A stretch of DNA of 64,000 nucleotides from Hallerella sp963656065. GTDB lineage: Bacteria > Fibrobacterota > Fibrobacteria > Fibrobacterales > Fibrobacteraceae. The translations under genes and the position numbers were made by a program. The notes under the pieces were generated by a model. It made no database searches. It was not told the DNA's origin and saw only the letters and a list, made by a program, of their open reading frames with translations. The stretch lies in assembly GCA_963656065.1 (NCBI GenBank), contig CAVKGV010000006.1, positions 1-64,000 on the forward strand, given 5' to 3'. Shown here piece after piece: positions 17,394-25,825 of the stretch. Position 1 is the stretch's first letter. Each line of letters starts with the position of its first letter.

Positions 17394-20164
17394 CAGAATC
17401 CCTGCCCGATGACAAAGTTGAATTCCATATCGCCCACGCTCGTGCGCTCGTAGCCGGAATAGGTTTCTCCCGGATCAAGCGGCCAGGCAAAGTCAAACCC
17501 GATGATGCCGAGCATCGGAACGACCACGCGGAAACCGAAGCCAAAGTCCCGCTTGAGGCTCGACGGATCCCATTCCGAAAGCGGATTCGGCTGGCTTTTC
17601 GAAACCTTTGTATCCGGGTCGTAACGCTTTCCGAAAACGTTACCCGCATCGAAGAAGAGCGGCAAGAGGTAGAATGTGTTCGGCACGATTCCCCACTGGA
17701 TTTCCGCACCGATATACTGGTAGCTGCGTCCCAGTCTGCGGTAGCCTATCGATCCCGAGCTGTAACCGCGCATCATGCCATCGTAGCCCAGGACACCGCC
17801 CATCTGGTACAACGTACGATACTGGAGCGGGTTTCCGACCATGATTCCGTATTCATTCGTCAGGGCGAGCGCAACGCGGTCGCCGATAAGCGGGAACCAC
17901 CACTTGACGGTCAGGTCCGTTTTCACGAAACTGAAATCGCTGCCGATGATATCGTCCGCAACTTCCACGGAGAGAACGTAGCGCGAACCGTCCGTCGGGA
18001 ACTGCGGCAGGTTTTTGTCGTCGCGGATCAGCTTGAACGTCACCGCGGATTCGATTCCCGAATAGCGGACAAGGCTTCCGTCAACATTGTCGCCCTGCTT
18101 GTTCATCATCCAGCTGTAGCCGATTTGCCCGTAGAAATAGTCGTCCGGCCAAGTCAGGCGCTTGCCAACATAGATAGATCCGCCGTAGCGCGTTATGTCC
18201 GGGTCGTCGTCCTGATCCCACCAGGCGTAGCTGAGGCTCGTTCCGAGCGTAATCGGGTAGTCTAGGAACCACGGTTCGACAAAGCCGATTGATGCGCTCT
18301 TCTTGTCTTCGCCGTATTCCACATTGAAAGACGCACTCTGCCCGTCACCCATACAGCAGTTCGGAATCGACACGCCCAAGGTTCCCGTAAGACCGTCGCT
18401 CTGGCTGTAGGCGAGACCTGCGCTAAACTGCCCCGTTCCCGCTTCCTTTTCCGCGACCTTGAAAACCAGATCGACCTGCTGGTCACCCACAATCTGGATG
18501 TCGGGATAGACCATATCGAAATAATTCAGCTGCATAATTTCGCGGAAGCTGCGTTCGAGCGACGACTGGCGGTAAGTGTCTCCCGGATAGAGCCGGACTT
18601 CACGCCGGATAACCTTGTCCTTCGTCTTCGTGTTGCCGATGATGTTCACACGGTGAACCTGGGCGGGCAAACCTTCGCGCATCCGGTATTCGAGATTGAC
18701 AATGCTGTCGTTTACAAAGTTCCGGGTTTCATCGAACTGGGCAAAGAGATAGCCGTCTTCGCGGTATGAGGCGATGATCGCGCTACGTGTCGCCTCGTAG
18801 GCGTAATAGTCGAAGACCTCGCCGCTGTCTAGATAGACCGCGCGGGAAAGCATCTTGTCCGTCAGGACCTCGTTCCCGGTAAAGTGTACCGAACCCGCAT
18901 AGTAGCGCTGCCCTTCGTTGATGTCAATGTAAATGCGGACATACTTGGACGTGATGACGCTATCATAAGGCGTAAGCGCCCCGAACGTTTCCTCGAGCGT
19001 ATAGCGGGCAAGAAGCTTTTCCTCGTAGCGGTTCCGCCTGTGCTTCTGCAAGAGTTCATTCACTTTCGGATTTTTCCAGGTACGGTCCTTCGACAAGTTC
19101 TTAATCCAGACCTTGCGAAGCTCTTCATACGTGATAATGCCGTTCAAGATTTTGACCGCGGTTTCCTCGTCCTGTACGTCATAGACCGGAACGGCCTGGG
19201 CGTTCGGGGCGAAATTTTTCCGATGCTCGCGGTAATAGTGCGCCGACTTTTCCACGACCCGACCAGCCAAGCGGTTCATGATATTCGCCGTATCGGAGAT
19301 GGCCTGGTTCAGCTGTCCATAAAGAAGGTCCAGTTTGCGGTTTTTCGGAACGGTGCGCCCCATGTAGAAGTTGCAGCTCGAATCCGGCAGATATTCGGCG
19401 CGGAACTCTTTCAATTCCGCATCCAGATAGCCAAAATGCCGAATCGCGTTCAGCACCGAATCGCGGTCCGCTTCAAAGACCGCTTCCTTAAACTCTCCGT
19501 CACCCCACCAGTGGGTACGCTTCGTCACCATGTGGTCGGTGATATCCGTCGTCGGAACATGGTCGTTTCCGGTCACGACAATCGAGTCCACCTGGACTTT
19601 CGGCCCTTCACGTACGATAAACGTCACCGAATTTTCATGATCGGAGACCGGCGTTTCCCGGAACCCGACTTCCGCAAGCAGGTATCCCTCGGAGCGGTAA
19701 TAGTTCAAGATATTCTGCCTGTCACGTTCAAGCCCGCTCTTGCTATAGACCCTTCCCTGCAAAAGGCTCACCTTGAGCCGCACGTCCTCTTCCGAAATTT
19801 CGTCACATCCTTCGACATAGACCGTATCGAGCGCCGGGAGCTCCACGACGCGAAACACCAGATCCACCTTGCTTTCCGTTCCCGGCAAATAATCCACCCA
19901 GGCGGTCACATCGTCAAAGTATCCCGTTTCAAACAAATCCGCAACGCTCTTCTGGACTTTTTCCGTAAGCACAGAAGGCTGAAACGACTGTCCGTCGCGA
20001 ACGCTCACCCGGCTCAACACGGAACGTTCATCCATATTGACAAGACCTTCGGCACGAACCCGGCGAACGGTCGTCGGCGCCGTAAAGTTTTCGGGCACAT
20101 CGAGAAGCTGCGCCATCGGGAATGCGGAAAAAAGAAGCAAAAAGGCAAGGATGCGAAAAAGCAA
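17393..20164 (-). CDS. bamA: Outer-membrane protein assembly factor BamA
   Basis: A 923-residue BamA/Omp85, the essential insertase for outer-membrane beta-barrels. After a signal peptide (cleavage near AQ at residue 19) come POTRA domains (TTVRRVRAEGLVNMDERSVLSRV and following, repeated GN motifs such as VVTGNDHV, VHFTGNEVL and VNIIGNTKT). The C-terminal barrel of about 380 residues ends in Phe. Residues about 270-405 are an inserted, helical and charged segment between POTRA units, which explains the extra length against about 800 in E. coli. The start is TTG at 20164. It is followed directly by skp. Confidence 0.93.
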   Translation of the reverse strand: MLFRILAFLLLFSAFPMAQLLDVPENFTAPTTVRRVRAEGLVNMDERSVLSRVSVRDGQSFQPSVLTEKVQKSVADLFETGYFDDVTAWVDYLPGTESKVDLVFRVVELPALDTVYVEGCDEISEEDVRLKVSLLQGRVYSKSGLERDRQNILNYYRSEGYLLAEVGFRETPVSDHENSVTFIVREGPKVQVDSIVVTGNDHVPTTDITDHMVTKRTHWWGDGEFKEAVFEADRDSVLNAIRHFGYLDAELKEFRAEYLPDSSCNFYMGRTVPKNRKLDLLYGQLNQAISDTANIMNRLAGRVVEKSAHYYREHRKNFAPNAQAVPVYDVQDEETAVKILNGIITYEELRKVWIKNLSKDRTWKNPKVNELLQKHRRNRYEEKLLARYTLEETFGALTPYDSVITSKYVRIYIDINEGQRYYAGSVHFTGNEVLTDKMLSRAVYLDSGEVFDYYAYEATRSAIIASYREDGYLFAQFDETRNFVNDSIVNLEYRMREGLPAQVHRVNIIGNTKTKDKVIRREVRLYPGDTYRQSSLERSFREIMQLNYFDMVYPDIQIVGDQQVDLVFKVAEKEAGTGQFSAGLAYSQSDGLTGTLGVSIPNCCMGDGQSASFNVEYGEDKKSASIGFVEPWFLDYPITLGTSLSYAWWDQDDDPDITRYGGSIYVGKRLTWPDDYFYGQIGYSWMMNKQGDNVDGSLVRYSGIESAVTFKLIRDDKNLPQFPTDGSRYVLSVEVADDIIGSDFSFVKTDLTVKWWFPLIGDRVALALTNEYGIMVGNPLQYRTLYQMGGVLGYDGMMRGYSSGSIGYRRLGRSYQYIGAEIQWGIVPNTFYLLPLFFDAGNVFGKRYDPDTKVSKSQPNPLSEWDPSSLKRDFGFGFRVVVPMLGIIGFDFAWPLDPGETYSGYERTSVGDMEFNFVIGQGF

Positions 20165-20212
20165 GTGGGTGCTACCTTGTTAAATAGAGGTAAAAATCGC
20201 TTTCAAAGATAC

Positions 20213-20242
20213 AAAAAAACGCCCGTGGAAAAAACGGACGTT
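20213..20242 (-). terminator. Terminator of the lipoprotein gene
   Basis: AACGCCCGT (20218-20226) pairs with ACGGACGTT (20234-20242) apart from one mismatch. On the minus strand it is followed by seven T. It isolates the lipoprotein gene at 20264 from bamA. Confidence 0.8.
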
Positions 20243-20263
20243 TTCAAAAGCGTTATCCGAAAT

Positions 20264-21316
20264 TTACTGTCCGAGATACTTGCGCCCGATACCGAACTGG
20301 TCCTTGTATTCGACGTAATCGGGTACGAAACCGTTCGAGTAGCTGAACGCGATGTTTACCGAGCACTGGAACTCGTTCCGGAGTTCGCCCTTGCCGGTAA
20401 AGGGTTTCTGCTTCTTTTCGATTTTCGCCTTGTCGCCCTTGCCGACGACGACTTCCGCATCGCACCAGCCCTTGCCGACCTGCTTCGCAAAGACAGAATC
20501 GCCAGCGGTCGAGACGAGCTTGATCTTCGTCGGGTCAAGTTCCGTGTTGTTGCCGGTCGAAGCCCAGAACTGGAGTTCGCCCTTGAGAGACGTCGGAGCA
20601 ATCTGGATGGTCGGGAAAGCCATCACATAACCCCACTTATCGACAAGCGGAGACTTGTTCGGGATATTTTCGCCAAAGATGAGGAAATACGGGCGGGTCG
20701 CGATGCGGCTCTTGTTGTGTTCGCGCTGGAGGTCCGCATTCTTCGGAGCGATCAGTTCCATCACCAGGAGATTATATTCCTTGACGACCGGATCGTCTTC
20801 ATCGATCGCGTCCGAAAGGTTCTTGGAGACATAGAGGTTTTCGGCCTGGGTACGGAGCGCCTGGATCTTCGCAAAGTCACCGTTCAAGCGTTTGAGAAGG
20901 GAAATCGACGTATCGATCTTCGCAAAACCGTCGAGAGAATTGCCGAGGCTCGCCCCTTCCGCTGTCGCCTGGTTCAATCCGACGTTCGAAAGCGCTTCCG
21001 CGATGGCAGTCGCCGTTTCCACGTTTTCCACCTTGTCGATGTTCTGGAGAGTCTGCTCGAAAAGCCCATGGAGCAGGTCGCTCTGCGGGTCCTTCTTGCT
21101 TTCCTGCTCGGCGCGCTTCGCAAGCGCCAAGGTAAAGTTGTCGTAGAATTCGCCGGAAATCTTTCCCTTTTCCTTTGCGTTTAGGTAGGAATTGATGGCA
21201 TTCTGGTAACGCCCGGCTTCCAGATGCTCGTCTCCGCGCTTTTCGTTAGTGCCCTTGCAACCGGCAAGGAAGAATGCGGAGGCCGCCAAAAGAACGACGA
21301 GATGTCTTGTTTTCAT
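20264..21316 (-). CDS. Lipoprotein with N-terminal TPR-like helices
   Basis: A 350-residue lipoprotein with lipobox LAGC (Cys19). Residues about 25-150 are helical and TPR-like (GDEHLEAGRYQNAINSYLNAKEKGK), a fold for protein-protein contact. The second half, rich in aromatic and beta-prone residues (PYFLIFGEN, VMAFPTIQIAP, LQFWAST), contains two cysteines and is not recognised. It may belong to envelope biogenesis, given its place before bamA, but a terminator separates them. It is divergent from the glycogen-synthase-like gene with a 112-base shared upstream region. Confidence 0.65.
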   Translation of the reverse strand: MKTRHLVVLLAASAFFLAGCKGTNEKRGDEHLEAGRYQNAINSYLNAKEKGKISGEFYDNFTLALAKRAEQESKKDPQSDLLHGLFEQTLQNIDKVENVETATAIAEALSNVGLNQATAEGASLGNSLDGFAKIDTSISLLKRLNGDFAKIQALRTQAENLYVSKNLSDAIDEDDPVVKEYNLLVMELIAPKNADLQREHNKSRIATRPYFLIFGENIPNKSPLVDKWGYVMAFPTIQIAPTSLKGELQFWASTGNNTELDPTKIKLVSTAGDSVFAKQVGKGWCDAEVVVGKGDKAKIEKKQKPFTGKGELRNEFQCSVNIAFSYSNGFVPDYVEYKDQFGIGRKYLGQ

Positions 21317-21428
21317 TATTTGACCCTTTATCCGAAAAAATTTAGGTTCGGTTGATTTCTTATCGTAATTTAATTAAATATTTTTGTGGTGAAGCGTCCG
21401 CTTCGTAAATTATTTTTTGGAGAACGTC
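21317..21428. promoter_or_regulatory. Divergent upstream region, lipoprotein and GT5 gene
   Basis: The interval has an AT-rich 12-base palindrome ATTTAATTAAAT near 21367-21378, TATTTTTG shortly after it as a candidate -10 for the plus-strand gene, and a small GAAGC/GCTTC hairpin near 21391-21404 in its leader. GGAG at 21419-21422 is the ribosome binding site that selects the TTG start at 21429. Confidence 0.35.
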
Positions 21429-22838
21429 TTGAAATTTCTCGCCGTCAGCCCGGAATCCGGAGAATGGACTAAGCCTAGCCCCCTAGGCGGAGCCGTCAAC
21501 CAACTCACACAGGCCAGCGCTCGCACCGGTACGGAGACACTGACGATTTCTCCATTTTACCCGAGGCTCTTGGGGGATCATTCCGACTATCGTCCTGTTT
21601 TCAAGGGAATCGAAAAGCTTCGCAACATGCCTTTCGAAGTCTGGGTCGGAAAAAATCCGCTCTACGCCTACATCCGGTTCGACAGCTATTTCAACCGTCC
21701 CGCAATTTACGGTGAAGACAGGATTCCCTACAGCGACAACCACCTGAGGTTTTCCTATCTTGCGTCGGCGGCCCTGGCCTATGCGGACGCGATCCGCTTC
21801 AATCCGACGATTCTCTGCGGGCACGATTGGGGAGGAGCCCTGATAGCCCCGATAGCCAAGACGACCTATTCCGAAGAATTCGGAAAAACGCCTTTTTTCT
21901 TTACCGTCCACAACATCACTTACGACTTCCATGTTACCGAATCGGAAATTGAGCGCATCGGGCTCCCGCGGCAAGACTTTAACATGGACGGATACGAATT
22001 CTGGGGAAAAGTCAGCCTGCTCAAGGCGGGCATCTTCTATGCGAAAAAAGTCCTGCTCCCCTCGCCTGGCTACTGCGACGGGATTTTCAATGACCATCTC
22101 GGCGGCGGACTTTCGGGATTCCTCATCCGGAACAGGGAAAAGCTCAAGGGCATCCAGTTCGGACTGAACTATCCGTTCTGGGATTTCAACGCAAAAGCGG
22201 CCCAGCCGATTGAAATCGCCAAGAAAGCCGCGCGATCCACGCTAGAATCGCTCCTCGGGAAGAAGTTCGACTATCGCATGGTCATGTTCTGCAATCTGGG
22301 ATCTGAATCCGGCAGGACATCGGAGACTCTCGCCACGCTTCTAGGCGACATCAACAAGCTGAATGTTTTCATCGTCATCGGAGCGGTAAAAGACAGCCAG
22401 GAATGGAACTACTACAGCTCCGTGGCAAGCCAGGAACATTCCCACATGGCGGTCATGGAGATGAACCAGGAGGACAACCTGAGCGTCCGGACAGCGCTTG
22501 CCGGTTCGGATCTTCTGTTTGCGGCAAAGCCCACGGAACCTTCCGCGAGCATGATTTTAAAGTCCCTCGCATGCGGAACGATTCCCCTGACCGGTCGAGA
22601 CGTCGGCTGTGCAAACCTGCTTTCCAACTATGTCGGGGATTTTTCCACGGCCAATGCGATGCTTGTCGAAGATTCCGCAGCCCCGGACCAGATGATCCGG
22701 AAATTCAAGAATGCGGTCCAGCTTTACAGTTCCAATCCGGAAAGCTGGAATTACCTCGTACGAAACGCCTACCAGTTCCGCTACGAATGGGACCGGACCA
22801 TTTCGCAATACATCATTACGTTCGGAGAGGACTCCTAG
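21429..22838 (+). CDS. glgA: Glycogen/starch synthase-like glycosyltransferase (GT5)
   Basis: A 469-residue GlgA-like protein that would elongate alpha-1,4-glucan from a nucleotide-glucose. The start is TTG at 21429 with GGAG six bases upstream. The N-terminal starch-synthase catalytic half is clear: LAVSPESGEW, the HDWGGALIAP segment, and FTVHNITYDFHV. The usual KxGGL substrate loop reads SPLGGAV, so the conserved Lys is absent. The C-terminal donor domain is weakly conserved: the catalytic E-P pair survives in KPTEPSAS, but the SRFEPCGL context does not. Fibrobacters store much glycogen, so a role there is plausible. Its stop overlaps the convergent gene's stop at CTAG. Confidence 0.7.
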   Translation: MKFLAVSPESGEWTKPSPLGGAVNQLTQASARTGTETLTISPFYPRLLGDHSDYRPVFKGIEKLRNMPFEVWVGKNPLYAYIRFDSYFNRPAIYGEDRIPYSDNHLRFSYLASAALAYADAIRFNPTILCGHDWGGALIAPIAKTTYSEEFGKTPFFFTVHNITYDFHVTESEIERIGLPRQDFNMDGYEFWGKVSLLKAGIFYAKKVLLPSPGYCDGIFNDHLGGGLSGFLIRNREKLKGIQFGLNYPFWDFNAKAAQPIEIAKKAARSTLESLLGKKFDYRMVMFCNLGSESGRTSETLATLLGDINKLNVFIVIGAVKDSQEWNYYSSVASQEHSHMAVMEMNQEDNLSVRTALAGSDLLFAAKPTEPSASMILKSLACGTIPLTGRDVGCANLLSNYVGDFSTANAMLVEDSAAPDQMIRKFKNAVQLYSSNPESWNYLVRNAYQFRYEWDRTISQYIITFGEDS

Positions 22839-23992
22839 TTTTCTTTGCACCAAACGGTCGGAGAAAGCTCGGAACGGACAATTGATGTCCTTATATGGTA
22901 AAGGGAATCCGGATCCATCTGCGTCACACCGATTACTCCGTCCGCAATCCGGGCATTTAAATTATTGGCATATCCCCACGCCTTGTTGTAGCCAGTCCCA
23001 TAACCGCCCGCATCGTAACCGGCATCGGCAAGGACAGGACGATTCAACAAATCGGATATGCCTTTCCATGTTGCGATATTTCCCGAACGAATTTTTTCGC
23101 TAGACGCCGCGGTTCTCCCACCGGAAGTGCTCGCAAAATCCACCTTGGAAAGATCGAAATTCGAATACCACGCTTCCTGATCCAAAACCCATGGTGAAAT
23201 GTCGATGGCAATCTTGGAAGCCGGCAAATAAGCCTTGATTGTATCGACAATCTGCGAGAAATAGACGCCCATCATCGAATCGGGTATGCCGCCGCCGTTT
23301 TGCGCAAAGCCTCCATGATCGACAGCCTTTGAAGCCTGGACGCTTCCCGACTCGGAATACTGGTAAAAGTCCGGTTCGATGAGCCAGATGAACTGGACAG
23401 TGTCCGGATCCTGGGCGACAGAAAATTCGATATGTTCCCGGAATCCCCGCGCATATTCCCGGTAACGATACAGAATGGAATCCTGGAAGTAGTTTCGGAT
23501 AAGTTCCGCCCCGTCCGTACAGTGGTTCGGGGAGACATACTCACCGTTTTCTTTCGTATCGCAATCGACAAGTCCGTGATCCTTGCCGAATTCCGCGATC
23601 ACATAGGCATAAATCATCGGGGTGGCGTTTACCTGCCGCGTCACGTCGAACATGCGCTTTTCAAACGCGTTGAAAAAATCATTGTCGCCCAGCCAGACCG
23701 AAATATAGTCGAGCCCCGCATAGAAAGCGGAGTCCTCGTGAGCAGCCTGCCAGCCCGCGCCAAAATTAAAGCGGCAAGGGTCAAAACCCGGATGGTGAAC
23801 GAAAAGTGAAGATGAACTTTCCACGACTAATGACGACGAGGACAATTCGGCGTATTCCGAAGAGAGCGCATTTTCCGAAGAAGAAACCGCGATGTTGTCT
23901 CCACCGTTTTCATCGGGCTTCGAAGTGTTTTCCGAAGAACAGGATACAATAAAAATGCCAACCGCGCACAGAATATATTTTAGTCCGCGCAT
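22835..23992 (-). CDS. Ser-rich lipoprotein with putative hydrolase-like domain
   Basis: A 385-residue lipoprotein with lipobox IVSC (Cys18), then a low-complexity linker with SSSS runs to about residue 65, as is common in Fibrobacter exported proteins. The folded part (70-385) has acidic-aromatic motifs suggestive of a TIM-barrel-like carbohydrate enzyme: DYISVWLGDNDFF, IYAYVIAEFG, FIWLIEPDFYQY, IAIDISPWVLD and VLADAGYDAGGYG. I cannot assign a glycoside hydrolase family. The glutamate/aspartate in IEPD and the aspartate in IDIS are candidate catalytic residues only by position. It converges on the GT5 gene, sharing the palindromic CTAG for both stops. Confidence 0.55.
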   Translation of the reverse strand: MRGLKYILCAVGIFIVSCSSENTSKPDENGGDNIAVSSSENALSSEYAELSSSSLVVESSSSLFVHHPGFDPCRFNFGAGWQAAHEDSAFYAGLDYISVWLGDNDFFNAFEKRMFDVTRQVNATPMIYAYVIAEFGKDHGLVDCDTKENGEYVSPNHCTDGAELIRNYFQDSILYRYREYARGFREHIEFSVAQDPDTVQFIWLIEPDFYQYSESGSVQASKAVDHGGFAQNGGGIPDSMMGVYFSQIVDTIKAYLPASKIAIDISPWVLDQEAWYSNFDLSKVDFASTSGGRTAASSEKIRSGNIATWKGISDLLNRPVLADAGYDAGGYGTGYNKAWGYANNLNARIADGVIGVTQMDPDSLYHIRTSIVRSELSPTVWCKEN

Positions 23993-24130
23993 AAAAATCT
24001 CCTTTCAAATTCCACACAATCCTTGTTACAAATTTACATAAAGCATAAATCATTCCAAGCCGTTAAAATTTGTTTTACAAGACTCTCGGTGATTTTTTGG
24101 GAGAGCTTTTGGGCGAAAACTCGCATTTTC

Positions 24131-24138
24131 TATATTTT
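24131..24138 (+). promoter_or_regulatory. TATATTTT -10-like element before kinase gene
   Basis: The octamer ends 6 bases before the ATG at 24145, so a transcript started 7-8 bases after the hexamer would begin at the start codon. No Shine-Dalgarno sequence is present, consistent with leaderless translation. Confidence 0.45.
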
Positions 24139-24144
24139 CCCGAT

Positions 24145-25194
24145 ATGGCAACGGATGAAACCAAAACCCAAGACGGGACCAAGACGGGTACAAGAAAGCG
24201 TACGAAGCAGACAAAAATCGGCGGCTACCAGCCGATAAAAAAGATCGGGCAAGGCGCAATGGGGGACATTTGGCTTTGCGAAGATCCCTCGCTATGCCGC
24301 TTAGTGGTCGTCAAGCAGATGCTTCCTAGCCTGCGGGGTTACGACGATCTCATCCAGCGTTTTAAACGGGAATGCAGCCTCTTGGCCTCTCTGCATCATC
24401 CGAACATCGTGCATCCCTACGCACTCTGGCAAGAACGGACCGGAAAGCTCGCCCTTGCGATGGAATACGTTGACGGAAAGAACTTTCGCGAAATTCTCGA
24501 TGTGCAAAGCCGTCCGCCTATCTGGGTTACGCTCTACCTGATACACGAAATTCTGCAGACATTAATTTGTGTGCATGCGAACCAGATTATCCACCGCGAC
24601 CTGAAACCATCCAACATGATGGTCGAGAAGAACGGACGGGTGCGGCTTTTGGACTTCGGAATCGCCCGGGATGCCAATCCCGGGCAAGACATGACGCTTC
24701 CGGGAAGCGTTCTCGGAACAGCGGCCTATATGAGTCCCGAACAGGTAAAGGGCTTTTCCGTCACCTACGCTTCGGACCTTTTTAGCCTGGGCATCATCGC
24801 CTGCGAAATGGTCATGGGGAAAAATCCGTTCCGCGGCGAATCGATGGAGCTCACTTCGCAATACATTCTGAATCTGAATCTGAAGATGAACAATTTTCCT
24901 CCGGGAACGCCTTACCGCCTGCGCCGCTGGATTTTAAAATGCCTCGAAAAAAAGCCGCAGAACCGTTTTCCCTCCACCAAGGAAGCGGCGGATGCTCTCG
25001 CCCAAATCATGGACGGCTATCCGAGGCAGCTCGACATTCCCATGCGCGAATGGCTCACGGCTACGATGCGCAACGAACCTCTGCCGGAACTTCCAAAGAA
25101 TTCCCGGATGACGATATTCAAGATTGGAATCGGAATGGGCGCTTTTGCCGGTGCACTCCTCGCCACATTCATCACGGCACTCATCTGCCGTTAA
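24145..25194 (+). CDS. Membrane-anchored Ser/Thr protein kinase
   Basis: A 349-residue Hanks-type kinase. A basic Thr/Lys-rich tail (1-30) precedes the kinase domain: glycine loop IGQGAMGDIW, VAIK-type lysine in VVVKQM, catalytic loop HRDLKPSN, DFGIAR, and APE-equivalent MSPEQ. One transmembrane helix near the C-terminus (IGMGAFAGALLATFITALI) leaves almost nothing outside, so it lacks a PASTA or other sensor domain. I chose the ATG at 24145 over an earlier in-frame start because it keeps the domain intact and lies just behind a -10-like motif. The cvpA-like gene follows 9 bases later. Confidence 0.9.
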   Translation: MATDETKTQDGTKTGTRKRTKQTKIGGYQPIKKIGQGAMGDIWLCEDPSLCRLVVVKQMLPSLRGYDDLIQRFKRECSLLASLHHPNIVHPYALWQERTGKLALAMEYVDGKNFREILDVQSRPPIWVTLYLIHEILQTLICVHANQIIHRDLKPSNMMVEKNGRVRLLDFGIARDANPGQDMTLPGSVLGTAAYMSPEQVKGFSVTYASDLFSLGIIACEMVMGKNPFRGESMELTSQYILNLNLKMNNFPPGTPYRLRRWILKCLEKKPQNRFPSTKEAADALAQIMDGYPRQLDIPMREWLTATMRNEPLPELPKNSRMTIFKIGIGMGAFAGALLATFITALICR

Positions 25195-25203
25195 GCGAAA
25201 AAC

Positions 25204-25818
25204 ATGGAAGCGAACTGGATAGATATTTTTTGCGGATCGATCCTACTAATTCTTTTCGCCATCGGGCTTTATTTTGGGTTGGCAAAGACTCTAGTCCACT
25301 TGGCCGCCTGGATTGGCGGCGCGGTCGGAATTATCTACGCACCCGATTTGCTCGGGCCATTTCTTTCGAACAACTTTGAATTTTCCGAGACGACAATGGT
25401 CATTCTCACGCGGGTTTTCGGATTTCTGTTACCATTCATCGCCTTGCGGATTCTAGGACATTTCATCAACAAATTCATCAAGCGGCACCTTTCGTTTCCC
25501 AATGCGATTGCCGGTGGACTTCTCGGACTTGTCAAAGGTCTGATTCCGTGCCTTATCTTGCTTTCGACGCTCTACCTTTTACCGCTCAGTGGAAGTCTGA
25601 AAATCCAGCGGGATGGTTCCCTCGCCTATTCCCTCTACACAAAAATTCTGCGCGACTCCGGAGCCGAAGAAAAAATCACCGCCGCCCAGGATTCCATACA
25701 AAGTAAAATCACAGACAAAGTAAACGAAACGCTAGACAGTTCTAAAGCGAAAATTTCAAAAGCAGCAAGCGAATCCATCCAAAACCGAATCGATTCGTTG
25801 CCATTTCCCAAGCGTTGA
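25204..25818 (+). CDS. CvpA family membrane protein
   Basis: A 204-residue integral membrane protein of the CvpA type, linked to envelope homeostasis and colicin V production in E. coli. It shows four hydrophobic segments in the first 130 residues (ILLILFAIGLYFGLAKTLVH, then IGGAVGIIYAP, LPFIALRILGHF, GLVKGLIPCLILLSTLYLLP). The C-terminal 70 residues are soluble, charged and coiled-coil-prone. Probably cotranscribed with the kinase upstream. Only 7 bases separate it from the convergent lyase gene, with no visible terminator. Confidence 0.75.
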   Translation: MEANWIDIFCGSILLILFAIGLYFGLAKTLVHLAAWIGGAVGIIYAPDLLGPFLSNNFEFSETTMVILTRVFGFLLPFIALRILGHFINKFIKRHLSFPNAIAGGLLGLVKGLIPCLILLSTLYLLPLSGSLKIQRDGSLAYSLYTKILRDSGAEEKITAAQDSIQSKITDKVNETLDSSKAKISKAASESIQNRIDSLPFPKR

Positions 25819-25825
25819 AAGCCGG

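Noticed and set aside
18884..21184. A long plus-strand open frame across bamA and the lipoprotein gene
   Set aside because: It is antisense to two clearly real genes, has no recognisable domain or ribosome site, and reflects the codon bias of the opposite strand.
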